Source: Gammaproteobacteria bacterium (GTDB taxonomy: Bacteria > Pseudomonadota > Gammaproteobacteria > PS1 > Pseudothioglobaceae). From it: 12,576 nt of DNA. Positions 1 through 6,948 of this stretch are shown here, one piece after another. The position numbers were made by a program, and so were the translations under genes. The stretch covers positions 1-12,576 of the forward strand of contig JAQRMT010000036.1 in NCBI GenBank assembly GCA_028599035.1, in the 5' to 3' direction. The first letter of the stretch is position 1; the number at the start of each line of letters is the position of its first letter. Under the pieces are notes generated by a model. It was not told the DNA's origin. It searched no databases and saw only the letters and a program-made list of their open reading frames with translations.

Positions 1-1
1 T

Positions 2-7
2 TATAAT
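2..7 (+). promoter_or_regulatory. Possible -10 element upstream of the cytochrome/nap genes
   Basis: A perfect TATAAT lies 33 nt before the ATG of the first gene. Any -35 element would fall outside the window, so only half of a promoter can be seen. The leader up to the ATG at 41 has only a weak purine-rich patch (AAAAGCGAG) as a ribosome binding site. In AT-rich DNA a lone TATAAT is weak evidence. Confidence 0.3.
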
Positions 8-40
8 AGCATTCTTTTACTAAAAGCGAGCGTTCATCAA

Positions 41-1291
41 ATGACAATACAACGACTACTCATTCTATTTGCACTTTTATCAAGCGCACAAATACAGGCA
101 AATGCGCAATATTTTATGGATTCAGCTAAATCCACGGTAGATACGATGATGAATTTTGGCAAGAATGACAGCAATCACCCAAATATTGACAATCTATCTT
201 CAAAAACATGTAGCGGATGTCATTATAAAATTTACAATCAATGGGAAGGCTCAATGCACGCCCAAAGCACAGCCCTAAAAGACCCTATTCACGGGCTTTT
301 TTATGGCATGGTTGTTGGCAGTCCTTTAGACGAAGGCGTGAGAATGGGGAAAAACAAAAATAAATACCCAGTTTGTCTACAATGCCATGCACCTGCTGCT
401 GCCAAAGAAGGAAAAACCCAGCTAAATGCCAAAGAATCCTTCTCAGAAGGGGTTAATTGTGTTGCTTGCCACAGTTTGACCAAGTTTACAGGCACCAAGA
501 AAAAAGGTGGCGGACTAAAACTGGGTATGAAAGCCTATGAATATTCAAGCACGCAGCTCCAAGGCCCTAAAGGCACTAGTGCGCTACACCAAGGATTTAG
601 CAAAGGCGGTGTTGCCAACAATCCAGATTTGTTCAAAACCTCTAAAGCCTGCCTAGGGTGTCACGACCAACGCAAAAATTCTAAAAAAGTACCTCTTTGT
701 CAAACAGGCACAGAAATCGCCTCAGCAGGTGGATCTACCACTTGCCAATCTTGTCATATGCCAGTAGTAGGTGGTGTTAGCGACCACTCTATGGTGGGTG
801 GACATTCTGCTAAGATGGTCGGCAAAGGTATGGTGATGACGCTTGATGTAAACGAGAGCAACACTCAATTAGCTGCCAAAGTTAAGGTAGTTAACTTATT
901 GCCGCATAACTTTCCAACAGGTGCGCCTTTTAGAAACTTCTACATCACTGTTATTGCCGAAGATGTGAATGGCAATATTGTTTGGCAAAGTTCTAAAACC
1001 CACCCGATAAAGGACGATAAACAGGCAATGTTTATGTATATCATCGGTGACGATAACAACAAGCCAGCACCACCGCCAAAAGCAACCAAAGTGCTGGGTG
1101 ATACACGCCTCAAGCCAAACGAGACCAGAATATTAAACTATAAAATCCCAGCAAAAGGCGTGGCAAAAGTCGTGGCAAAAGCTTATTACGATTTGTTACT
1201 CCCGCCATTAAAGAAAAAGTTTGCCTCAAAACTGCCTCAAAAATTGCTTAAATCACAAGAAATTGCCAAGGCTGTGTTTATCATAAAATGA
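41..1291 (+). CDS. Secreted pentaheme cytochrome c (cytochrome c554-like family)
   Basis: This 416-aa periplasmic multiheme cytochrome probably transfers electrons within or beside the Nap system. Residues 1-22 form a Sec signal peptide with a likely cleavage after ANA. Five CxxCH haem sites are visible at 57-61, 112-116, 140-144, 204-208 and 235-239. The first (CSGCHYKIYNQWEGSMHA) is the typical opening of cytochrome c554 and related multihaem proteins. Residues from about 265 to 416 have no haem motif and look like a beta-rich domain with the motif LLPHNFPTG, known from other multihaem cytochromes. No transmembrane anchor is seen, so it is not a NapC-type quinol dehydrogenase. Its stop codon overlaps the napD start by 4 nt (ATGA), which implies co-translation with the nap genes. 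The role in nitrate reduction is inferred. A part in nitrite, hydroxylamine or sulfur-compound chemistry cannot be excluded. Confidence 0.85.
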   Translation: MTIQRLLILFALLSSAQIQANAQYFMDSAKSTVDTMMNFGKNDSNHPNIDNLSSKTCSGCHYKIYNQWEGSMHAQSTALKDPIHGLFYGMVVGSPLDEGVRMGKNKNKYPVCLQCHAPAAAKEGKTQLNAKESFSEGVNCVACHSLTKFTGTKKKGGGLKLGMKAYEYSSTQLQGPKGTSALHQGFSKGGVANNPDLFKTSKACLGCHDQRKNSKKVPLCQTGTEIASAGGSTTCQSCHMPVVGGVSDHSMVGGHSAKMVGKGMVMTLDVNESNTQLAAKVKVVNLLPHNFPTGAPFRNFYITVIAEDVNGNIVWQSSKTHPIKDDKQAMFMYIIGDDNNKPAPPPKATKVLGDTRLKPNETRILNYKIPAKGVAKVVAKAYYDLLLPPLKKKFASKLPQKLLKSQEIAKAVFIIK

Positions 1292-1539
1292 CCGAAAAAG
1301 ACAAGATTGATATTTGTGGCGTATTGGTGCAAGTGATCAAAAGCCAAGCGCAGCAAGTAGAAAATAGTCTAAACAGCATAAGTGGCGTTGAGGTTCACGG
1401 ATTGTCTGAAGGCAATCGCTTTGTGGTAACGATTGAACAAGAAACGCAAGCGCAAATTATCAACATAATAGAGGGGTTTGATGCGCTTTCTGGCGTGGTT
1501 TCAACGGCATTGGTGTATCAACATTCAGAGGCGCTTTGA
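1288..1539 (+). CDS. napD: NapD, chaperone for NapA maturation
   Basis: This small cytoplasmic protein (83 aa) belongs to a family that binds the twin-arginine signal of NapA and holds back export until the molybdenum cofactor is inserted. The evidence is its size, the N-terminal pattern DICGVLVQV, the GVEVHG turn and the closing strand ALVYQH. These fit the ferredoxin-like fold of NapD proteins. Its position next to napG and napH adds support. The ATG overlaps the TGA of the upstream cytochrome gene by 4 nt, and the next gene starts 6 nt after its stop. It is separated from its client napA by napG, napH and a spacer, whereas napD usually sits directly before napA. Sequence conservation in NapD is low, so context carries part of this call. 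Confidence 0.88.
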   Translation: MTEKDKIDICGVLVQVIKSQAQQVENSLNSISGVEVHGLSEGNRFVVTIEQETQAQIINIIEGFDALSGVVSTALVYQHSEAL

Positions 1540-1545
1540 GGCAAT

Positions 1546-2313
1546 ATGCCTTATTCACGCAGAGATTTCTTTATTAACTCGGCTAAATTAGCCACCACCA
1601 CTGCACTCGTAGCCACAGGGCTTGTCAGTTATTCAAAATACGCTTATTCTCTGCCTGCCGCCGCTATTCGCCCGCCTGGTGCGTTAGCTGAGCAAGCATT
1701 TAACTCAGCCTGCATCCGTTGCGGCTTGTGTGTCAATGATTGCCCTTATCCAACACTGAGTTTGGCGACTTTGAAAGATGATGTCGCCCTAGGTACGCCT
1801 TTTTTTACTGCCAGAGAAGCCGCCTGCGAAATGTGTGAGGATATTCCTTGCGTCGTCGCCTGTCCAACTGGTGCACTGAATAAAAATCTGACCAACATTA
1901 ACGATGCCAAAATGGGATTGGCAAGAATTGTAGACACCCAAGGTTGTATCGCCTATCAAGGCTTGCGTTGCGAGGTGTGTTTTAATGTCTGCCCCGTGCA
2001 GGGCAAAGCCATCACCATCGAAATAAAACACAATCAGCGCAGTGGTAAACATGCCTTGTTTATTCCTGTGGTACATTACGATAGTTGCACTGGCTGTGGC
2101 AAGTGCGAGCAGGCTTGCATTATGGAAGAGGCAGTAATTAAAGTATTGCCTATCAAACTGGCAATAGGTAAACGCCAAGAACATTATCGCTTAGGCTGGG
2201 AGGAAAAGCAAAAAACAGGGAAATCTTTAGTGCGCCCAGATATTAAACACCAGTACAACCTGCCAGAGGGAAAAAAATATGATTTACAAGGCAAAGGCTT
2301 GATTGACCAATGA
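1546..2313 (+). CDS. napG: NapG, periplasmic ferredoxin-type quinol dehydrogenase subunit
   Basis: NapG is an iron-sulfur protein exported by Tat. With NapH it carries electrons from quinol to the periplasmic nitrate reductase. The 255-aa protein opens with the Tat motif SRRDFF (residues 4-9) and a hydrophobic stretch to about residue 36. Four cysteine groups can bind four [4Fe-4S] clusters: C56/59/62/66, C94/97/102/106, C134/142/145/149 and C181/184/187/191. The length matches the usual NapG/MauM size. The start at 1546 follows a GAGG that overlaps the napD stop codon. The downstream napH start overlaps the napG stop by 4 nt, as expected for partners made in equal amounts. Confidence 0.95.
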   Translation: MPYSRRDFFINSAKLATTTALVATGLVSYSKYAYSLPAAAIRPPGALAEQAFNSACIRCGLCVNDCPYPTLSLATLKDDVALGTPFFTAREAACEMCEDIPCVVACPTGALNKNLTNINDAKMGLARIVDTQGCIAYQGLRCEVCFNVCPVQGKAITIEIKHNQRSGKHALFIPVVHYDSCTGCGKCEQACIMEEAVIKVLPIKLAIGKRQEHYRLGWEEKQKTGKSLVRPDIKHQYNLPEGKKYDLQGKGLIDQ

Positions 2314-3179
2314 AAAAAAACAGCCTTTGTCGAAAAATCGGCAGCGATGCACGAGCCACCAAAGGCTGGCTTGGGGTGAATAAATATCTACTGTTACGCC
2401 GTTTTAGTCAAATCGGCATTTTGATACTGTTCCTACTCGGCCCTTGGTTTGATGTTTGGCTTATCAAAGGTAATTTAAGTGCCAGTCTGATACTAGATAC
2501 TGTGCCACTAACTGACCCTTTCGTCCTTGTTCAGTCTTTATTCGCAGGTCATTCACTGATAAAAGACGCGCTCATCGGCGTGTTGATTGTGTCGCTGTTT
2601 TACAGTTTCGTTGGTGGTAGAGCGTTCTGCTCTTGGGTCTGCCCAGTGAATATTGTTACCGATGCCGCTGCTTGGTTGCGTTGTCGATTAAAGATTCAAA
2701 GCAAAGGCGGCGGCGTTTCCAACAAAATGCGCTATTGGCTATTAGGCATGAGTTTACTTTTGGCATGGCTCACAGGCACCTTGGTTTGGGAGTTGGTAAA
2801 CCCTGTGTCCATCTTGCACCGAGGCATTATTTTTGGTATGAGTTTCGGCTGGGGCTTAATTGCCCTGATTTTTTTGTTTGATTTATTTGTACTTAAAAAT
2901 GGCTGGTGCGCTCGCCTGTGTCCAGTCGGTGCGTTTTACAGCATAATTGGCAAAAAATCATGGTTAAGAGTAAACGCCTTAGCAAGAGAAAAATGCACTG
3001 ATTGTCTAGAATGCTTTGCCGTTTGCCCAGAATCTCAAGTCATTAAACCCGCACTCAAAGGTAACATCAGCAGCATTGTGCTAGACAGCAACTGCACCAA
3101 CTGCGGTCGCTGTATTGATATTTGCGAACCCAAGGTGTTTGGCTTCTCTACTCGGTTTAATAACACCATTAAGGATTAA
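2310..3179 (+). CDS. napH: NapH, membrane quinol dehydrogenase subunit
   Basis: NapH is the inner-membrane partner of NapG and is thought to take electrons from quinol. The 289-aa protein has four likely membrane helices at roughly 32-52, 82-103, 141-162 and 174-196. It carries the two family cysteine motifs C107SWVCP and C200ARLCP. The C-terminal cytoplasmic part has two ferredoxin-type groups, C229/232/235/239 and C262/265/268/272, for two [4Fe-4S] clusters. The ATG lies in an ATGA overlap with the napG stop. With no napC in view, NapGH is the obvious route from the quinone pool to NapB/NapA. The gene ends just before a strong hairpin and a roughly 200-bp spacer that separates it from napA. 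Confidence 0.95.
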   Translation: MKKNSLCRKIGSDARATKGWLGVNKYLLLRRFSQIGILILFLLGPWFDVWLIKGNLSASLILDTVPLTDPFVLVQSLFAGHSLIKDALIGVLIVSLFYSFVGGRAFCSWVCPVNIVTDAAAWLRCRLKIQSKGGGVSNKMRYWLLGMSLLLAWLTGTLVWELVNPVSILHRGIIFGMSFGWGLIALIFLFDLFVLKNGWCARLCPVGAFYSIIGKKSWLRVNALAREKCTDCLECFAVCPESQVIKPALKGNISSIVLDSNCTNCGRCIDICEPKVFGFSTRFNNTIKD

Positions 3180-3187
3180 TGATGAAA

Positions 3188-3210
3188 TGGTGAAGGCCTT
3201 GCCTTCACCA
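3188..3210. repeat. Perfect 10-bp hairpin after napH
   Basis: TGGTGAAGGC (3188-3197) pairs without mismatch with GCCTTCACCA (3201-3210) around a 3-nt loop. It begins 9 nt after the napH stop. No T-run follows on either strand, so it is not a classic intrinsic terminator. It could stabilise the 3' end of the upstream mRNA, act as a processing site, or be the remnant of a small palindromic repeat. The structure is seen directly; the function is open. Confidence 0.75.
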
Positions 3211-3267
3211 AAACACAATAACAAAACGCTACCAAACAAGGCTTGGAAGCGAGAGTGTAAAACAGCG

Positions 3268-3285
3268 TGGGGAAGCCCTTGCCTT
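3268..3285 (+). repeat. Degenerate second copy of an 18-bp intergenic repeat
   Basis: The segment TGGGGAAGCCCTTGCCTT matches TGGTGAAGGCCTTGCCTT at 3188-3205 at 16 of 18 positions. The two copies are offset by exactly 80 bp. In the first copy the sequence is part of a perfect hairpin; in the second the pairing partner is lost. This suggests duplication and decay of a short element. Confidence 0.55.
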
Positions 3286-3298
3286 TTTAAGGGGTAAT

Positions 3299-3325
3299 TT
3301 GAGAAAAAATAACTTATGTTAATGA
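3299..3325 (+). promoter_or_regulatory. Possible promoter for napA
   Basis: TTGAGA (3299-3304) could be a -35 element. TAATGA (3320-3325), preceded by TGT, could be an extended -10. The spacing of 15 nt is short, so the TGn extension would have to compensate. The napA ATG follows about 60 nt downstream. No FNR-type TTGAT-N4-ATCAA site or clear NarL heptamer was found here. This is a weak call, supported mainly by the long spacer before napA. Confidence 0.25.
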
Positions 3326-3384
3326 AAAGTTGCTATTAAATGCTTAATATGCGAGTTTTATTTGTTAAATATTGAGGAGAGAGA

Positions 3385-5922
3385 ATGAGTATTAGTAGAA
3401 GAGAATTTATAAAAAATAGTGCAATTACAGCAACGGCAGCAACGGCTGGAATAACTATACCGAGCGTAACATTGGCGAGTAAGGATGAGGACGAGGTAAG
3501 GTGGGATAAGATTCCTTGTCGGTTTTGTGGCACGGGGTGTTCGGTGTTGGTGGGGATCAAGGATGGGAAGATGATTGCCTCGCAAGGTGATCCTGATGCG
3601 CCTGTGAACAAGGGGTTGAATTGCATTAAGGGATATTTTCTCTCAAAAATTATGTATGGCAAGGATCGCTTGACTCAGCCGTTGTTGCGTAAAACCAATG
3701 GCAACTATGATAAAAATGGGCAGTTTGAGCCGGTGTCGTGGGATGAGGCGTTTGATGTGATGGCAGATAAGTTTAAGATTGCTATTGCGCAGTCTAATAA
3801 GGAGAACGAAGGTAAGCCTGTGGATAAGATGACTTCACGCGTGGGGATGTTTGGTTCTGGGCAGTGGACAGTGTGGGAGGGGTATGCGGCTTCTAAGTTG
3901 TTTAAGGCGGGGTTTCGCTCTAATAATATTGACCCGAATGCACGGCATTGTATGGCTTCGGCAGTGGGGGCATTTATTCGGGCGTTTGGTTCGGACGAGC
4001 CGATGGGGTGTTATGATGATTTTGAGCATGGCGATGCGTTTGTGCTGTGGGGCTCGAATATGGCAGAGATGCACCCTATTTTGTGGTCACGGATTTCTGA
4101 TACACGGCTGACTAAGCCGGACACTGAGGTGCATGTGTTGAGTACTTTTGAGCATCGTTCTTTTGAGTTGGCTGATAATGGCATGATTATGCATCCACAG
4201 TCGGATTTGGCCATACTTAATTATATTGCTAATTACATTATTGAGAACAAGGCTTACAATAAAGAATTTATTGAAAAACATGTTAATTTTAAGAAAACGC
4301 CGACTGATATTGGCTATGGTTTGCGCCCTGAGCATCCCTTGCAAAAGGCGGCTAAAAACGCTAATAAGGGTAAATTAAGTTCAATTTCATTTGAGGAATA
4401 TGCACAGTCTGTTAAGGAATATACTTTAGAAAAAGCGGTGGAGATTTCGGGTGTTTCAGCGCAGAAGTTGGAGCGTTTGGCAAAGTTGTATGCCGACCCT
4501 GATAAGAAAATTGTATCGTTATGGACCATGGGTTTTAACCAGCATACCCGTGGGGTGTGGGTTAATGGGCTGATGTACAATGTGCATCTGCTAACGGGTA
4601 AGATTTCCGAGCCGGGCAATGGGCCTTTTTCATTAACAGGGCAGCCTTCGGCTTGTGGTACAGCACGAGAAGTGGGAACATTTGTACATCGCTTGCCTGC
4701 GGATTATGTGATTATGAAAAAATCACATCGGCAGTTGGCTGAGAAGATATGGAAACTGCCGGCTGAGACTATTCCAGGTAAGAAAGGCTATCATGCAGTT
4801 TTGCAAAGTCGAATGATGAAGGACAGCAAGCTCAATGTGCTGTGGCAGCAATGTACCAACAATGTGCAGGCTGCGCCTAATATCAATGATGAAGTGCTGC
4901 CCGGCTGGCGTAATCCTGATAATTTTGTGATTGTCTCAGACCCCTATCCAACGGTGTCAGCACAGGCGGCTGATTTGATTTTACCAACGGCGATGTGGGC
5001 AGAAAAAGAGGGGGCGTATGGTAATGCAGAGCGACGCACGCAATTTTGGCGTCAGCAGGTGGATGCACCGGGTGAGTCTAAATCAGATTTGTGGCAAATG
5101 GTTGAATTTTCAAAACGCTTTACCACAGATGAGGTTTGGAGCAAAGCGTTGTTGGCAAAAAATCCTGAATACAAAGGCAAGTCGTTGTATGAGGTTTTGT
5201 ATGCCAATGGGCAGGTTGACCAATTTGAAAAAACACAAGTTAAAGATGGTGATGATAATATTTATAAAAATCAAGAGATGGAAGATTTTGGTTTTTATTT
5301 GCAAAAGGGTTTGTTTGAAGAATATCGCCGTTTTCAACAGGAAGGTCCTAAAAAAGGACATGAGCAGGCTGAGTTTGAGGCTTATCATAAATCCAGAGGT
5401 TTGCGCTGGCCTGTTGTGAATAACAAAGAGACTTTATGGCGTTATCGTGAGGGCTATGACCCGTATGTTGAAAAAGGCGAAGGCGTGCGCTTTTATGGCA
5501 ATAAGGACGGTAGAGCCAATATTATTACTGCGCCGTATGAGCCGCCAGCGGAAGTGCCAAATGAGGAGTTTGACTTGTGGATGTCAACAGGCAGAGTGCT
5601 AGAACATTGGCATTCTGGGTCAATGACTCGGCGTGTACCTGAGTTATATCGTGCAGTGCCAGATGCAGTTGTGTATATGCATCCAGAGGACGCTAAGGCG
5701 CGGGGATTAAGGCGAGGTAAGAACGCCAAAATTCAATCATCTCGGGGCGAGATTATTGCCGCAGTGGAGACCAGAGGGCGTAATAAGCCGCCTAAAGGAC
5801 TGGTGTTTGTGCCTTGGTTTGATGCCTCTCGATTGGTTAATAAGCTGATATTGGATGCGACTGATCCACTGTCAAAAGAGACGGATTATAAGAAGTGTCC
5901 TGTCAAAATACTGAAAGCATAG
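3385..5922 (+). CDS. napA: NapA, catalytic subunit of periplasmic nitrate reductase
   Basis: NapA reduces nitrate to nitrite in the periplasm using a molybdenum bis-MGD cofactor and one [4Fe-4S] cluster. The 845-aa length is usual for NapA. Residues 4-9 (SRREFI) begin a Tat signal that ends near VTLAS (about residue 32). The cluster ligands are C45, C48, C52 and C80. The Mo ligand is C189 in NARHCMASAV, a NapA hallmark. The C-terminal part has the family's WMSTGRVLEHWHSGSMTRR segment (about residues 731-749) for cofactor binding. A strong GAGGAGAGAG site precedes the ATG. The first half of the gene is strikingly G-rich on the coding strand compared with napG and napH, which may reflect a different history or strong codon preference. 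napB follows directly, with its ribosome binding site overlapping the napA stop. Confidence 0.97.
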   Translation: MSISRREFIKNSAITATAATAGITIPSVTLASKDEDEVRWDKIPCRFCGTGCSVLVGIKDGKMIASQGDPDAPVNKGLNCIKGYFLSKIMYGKDRLTQPLLRKTNGNYDKNGQFEPVSWDEAFDVMADKFKIAIAQSNKENEGKPVDKMTSRVGMFGSGQWTVWEGYAASKLFKAGFRSNNIDPNARHCMASAVGAFIRAFGSDEPMGCYDDFEHGDAFVLWGSNMAEMHPILWSRISDTRLTKPDTEVHVLSTFEHRSFELADNGMIMHPQSDLAILNYIANYIIENKAYNKEFIEKHVNFKKTPTDIGYGLRPEHPLQKAAKNANKGKLSSISFEEYAQSVKEYTLEKAVEISGVSAQKLERLAKLYADPDKKIVSLWTMGFNQHTRGVWVNGLMYNVHLLTGKISEPGNGPFSLTGQPSACGTAREVGTFVHRLPADYVIMKKSHRQLAEKIWKLPAETIPGKKGYHAVLQSRMMKDSKLNVLWQQCTNNVQAAPNINDEVLPGWRNPDNFVIVSDPYPTVSAQAADLILPTAMWAEKEGAYGNAERRTQFWRQQVDAPGESKSDLWQMVEFSKRFTTDEVWSKALLAKNPEYKGKSLYEVLYANGQVDQFEKTQVKDGDDNIYKNQEMEDFGFYLQKGLFEEYRRFQQEGPKKGHEQAEFEAYHKSRGLRWPVVNNKETLWRYREGYDPYVEKGEGVRFYGNKDGRANIITAPYEPPAEVPNEEFDLWMSTGRVLEHWHSGSMTRRVPELYRAVPDAVVYMHPEDAKARGLRRGKNAKIQSSRGEIIAAVETRGRNKPPKGLVFVPWFDASRLVNKLILDATDPLSKETDYKKCPVKILKA

Positions 5923-5926
5923 GAGG
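5921..5926 (+). promoter_or_regulatory. napB ribosome binding site overlapping the napA stop
   Basis: AGGAGG overlaps the napA TAG (5920-5922). It lies 5 nt before the ATG at 5932 but only 2 nt before an in-frame GTG at 5929, so the ATG is the better start. The arrangement couples napB translation to napA. Confidence 0.7.
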
Positions 5927-5931
5927 TTGTG

Positions 5932-6441
5932 ATGAAAATTAAATTATTAATTACAGTAACGGTTTGTGGGTTAATTCTTGGTTGTTCAAGTACTGTGGAT
6001 AATGCAGAGGCTAAGGCGAAAAACAAGCCCACTGTAAGCACCAAGGCGTTTTCACTTTCTAATGAGGCTATTATTGCCGAAGACATTGCCTCTTTGCGTG
6101 GCAAACACGCTTTGAGAAGGATGTCTGTTGCGCCAAAAGAGAGTAAATGGATAAAAAACGGTGATTATGATGTTAGCTTTGAATCGCAACCGCCGTTGGT
6201 GCCACATAAATCGGAACATATGCGGGTTACAATAAAAGACAATAGCTGCTTAAATTGCCATAGTAATGCGAATTATAAAGAGGAAGAGGCGGCTAAAATG
6301 CCCTCTTCTCATTTTAAAACGCGCATGGGCAAACGCTTGAAAACCGTTTCTCCAAGACGATATTTTTGTAAGCAGTGTCATGTGTCTCAAGTCGATGCTG
6401 AGCCATTGGTGGGTAATACTTATGTCAATACTGATGAGTAG
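5932..6441 (+). CDS. napB: NapB, diheme cytochrome c subunit, apparent lipoprotein
   Basis: NapB is the small electron-transfer subunit that passes electrons to NapA. The 169-aa protein has two CxxCH haem sites at 106-110 (CLNCH) and 146-150 (CKQCH). The surrounding family pattern includes LVPHKSEHMRVT before the first haem and histidines that could serve as distal ligands (H92, H96, H127), in line with bis-histidine haems. The N terminus is a hydrophobic signal ending in LILGCSS, with C18 in the place of a lipobox cysteine. This suggests lipid anchoring, whereas the best-known NapB proteins are soluble. The ATG at 5932 is preferred over the GTG at 5929 because of spacing from AGGAGG. The stop lies in the same reading frame as napF, one codon before its start. 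Confidence 0.93.
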   Translation: MKIKLLITVTVCGLILGCSSTVDNAEAKAKNKPTVSTKAFSLSNEAIIAEDIASLRGKHALRRMSVAPKESKWIKNGDYDVSFESQPPLVPHKSEHMRVTIKDNSCLNCHSNANYKEEEAAKMPSSHFKTRMGKRLKTVSPRRYFCKQCHVSQVDAEPLVGNTYVNTDE

Positions 6442-6444
6442 TTT

Positions 6445-6918
6445 TTGATAAACAGAAGGCAATTATTTCGTGGTAATTTTAAGGCAAATGCTCAAAGTGA
6501 AATAAGACCGCCATGGGCTAAAAATGAGCTGTTGTTTGTTGATTTGTGTAGTCGTTGCGGGGATTGTGTGGCGGCTTGTCCAGAGCGCATTATCACCATA
6601 GGTTCTGGCGGGTTTCCGGTACTTGATTTCAAAAAAGGTGGATGTAGTTTTTGCCATCAATGTGTTGATGCCTGTCAAGACAATGTGTTTAACAAGGCAA
6701 ACCAGCCTCCTTGGGATATTAAAATCTCAATTAAAGACAATTGCTTGTCAAAAATTGGCGTGGTGTGTCAGTCTTGCGCCGATGTTTGTGAACAGGGGGT
6801 GATTAGATTTAGTTTGCAAAGAGGCGGTGTTCCTAGTATTGGACTTAACACGGATACTTGCACAGGCTGTGGTTATTGCATTGAAGTTTGTCCAAAAGAT
6901 GCTATTACGATACAATAA
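6445..6918 (+). CDS. napF: NapF-like ferredoxin, NapA maturation
   Basis: NapF is a cytoplasmic iron-sulfur protein that interacts with NapA and is thought to help assemble its [4Fe-4S] cluster. The 157-aa protein starts INRRQLFRGNF after the initiator, as NapF proteins do. It has four cysteine groups: C35/38/41/45, C67/70/73/77, C100/108/111/115 and C139/142/145/149, enough for four [4Fe-4S] clusters. There is no Tat signal or membrane helix. The start must be TTG at 6445: the frame is open only from the napB TAG, a single TTT codon lies between, and no ATG or GTG is available upstream of the conserved part. No good ribosome binding site is visible, so translation is probably coupled to napB. 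napF is usually first or early in nap operons; here it is last. Confidence 0.92.
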   Translation: MINRRQLFRGNFKANAQSEIRPPWAKNELLFVDLCSRCGDCVAACPERIITIGSGGFPVLDFKKGGCSFCHQCVDACQDNVFNKANQPPWDIKISIKDNCLSKIGVVCQSCADVCEQGVIRFSLQRGGVPSIGLNTDTCTGCGYCIEVCPKDAITIQ

Positions 6919-6948
6919 GTCCTTTATATTAATAGAGACCTTTGCACA

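Larger units (their letters stand above)
3180..3384. other. Spacer between napH and napA
   Basis: This 205-bp non-coding gap sits inside an otherwise tightly packed gene run. It holds a perfect hairpin (3188-3210), a degenerate 18-bp direct repeat (3188-3205 and 3268-3285), a second weak hairpin (CCCTT 3276-3280 with AAGGG 3289-3293) and an AT-rich stretch that may hold the napA promoter. A good ribosome binding site, GAGGAGAGAG, lies just before the napA ATG. A 60-codon reading frame crosses it from within napH but has no family features and is not a credible gene. Confidence 0.7.

Noticed and set aside
41..1291. NapC or NrfA identity for the first cytochrome
   Set aside because: There is no N-terminal membrane anchor and there are five CxxCH motifs, unlike the usual four-haem anchored NapC. 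There is also no CxxCK catalytic haem of typical NrfA, and a haem-free C-terminal domain is present.
1789..2184. A 131-codon - strand frame inside napG
   Set aside because: It lies wholly antisense to a well-supported gene and has no coherent domain. It results from codon composition on the opposite strand.
3115..3297. A 60-codon + strand frame spanning the end of napH and the spacer
   Set aside because: It begins inside napH in another frame, has no family features, and runs through the hairpin and repeats. It is a chance reading frame.
3336..3662. A 108-codon - strand frame across the napA start region
   Set aside because: It would cover the napA ribosome binding site and Tat signal on the opposite strand and has no domain.
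5018..5419. A 133-codon + strand frame inside napA
   Set aside because: It is an alternative frame within napA, rich in Cys, Met and Lys in no meaningful pattern. NapA continues uninterrupted through it.
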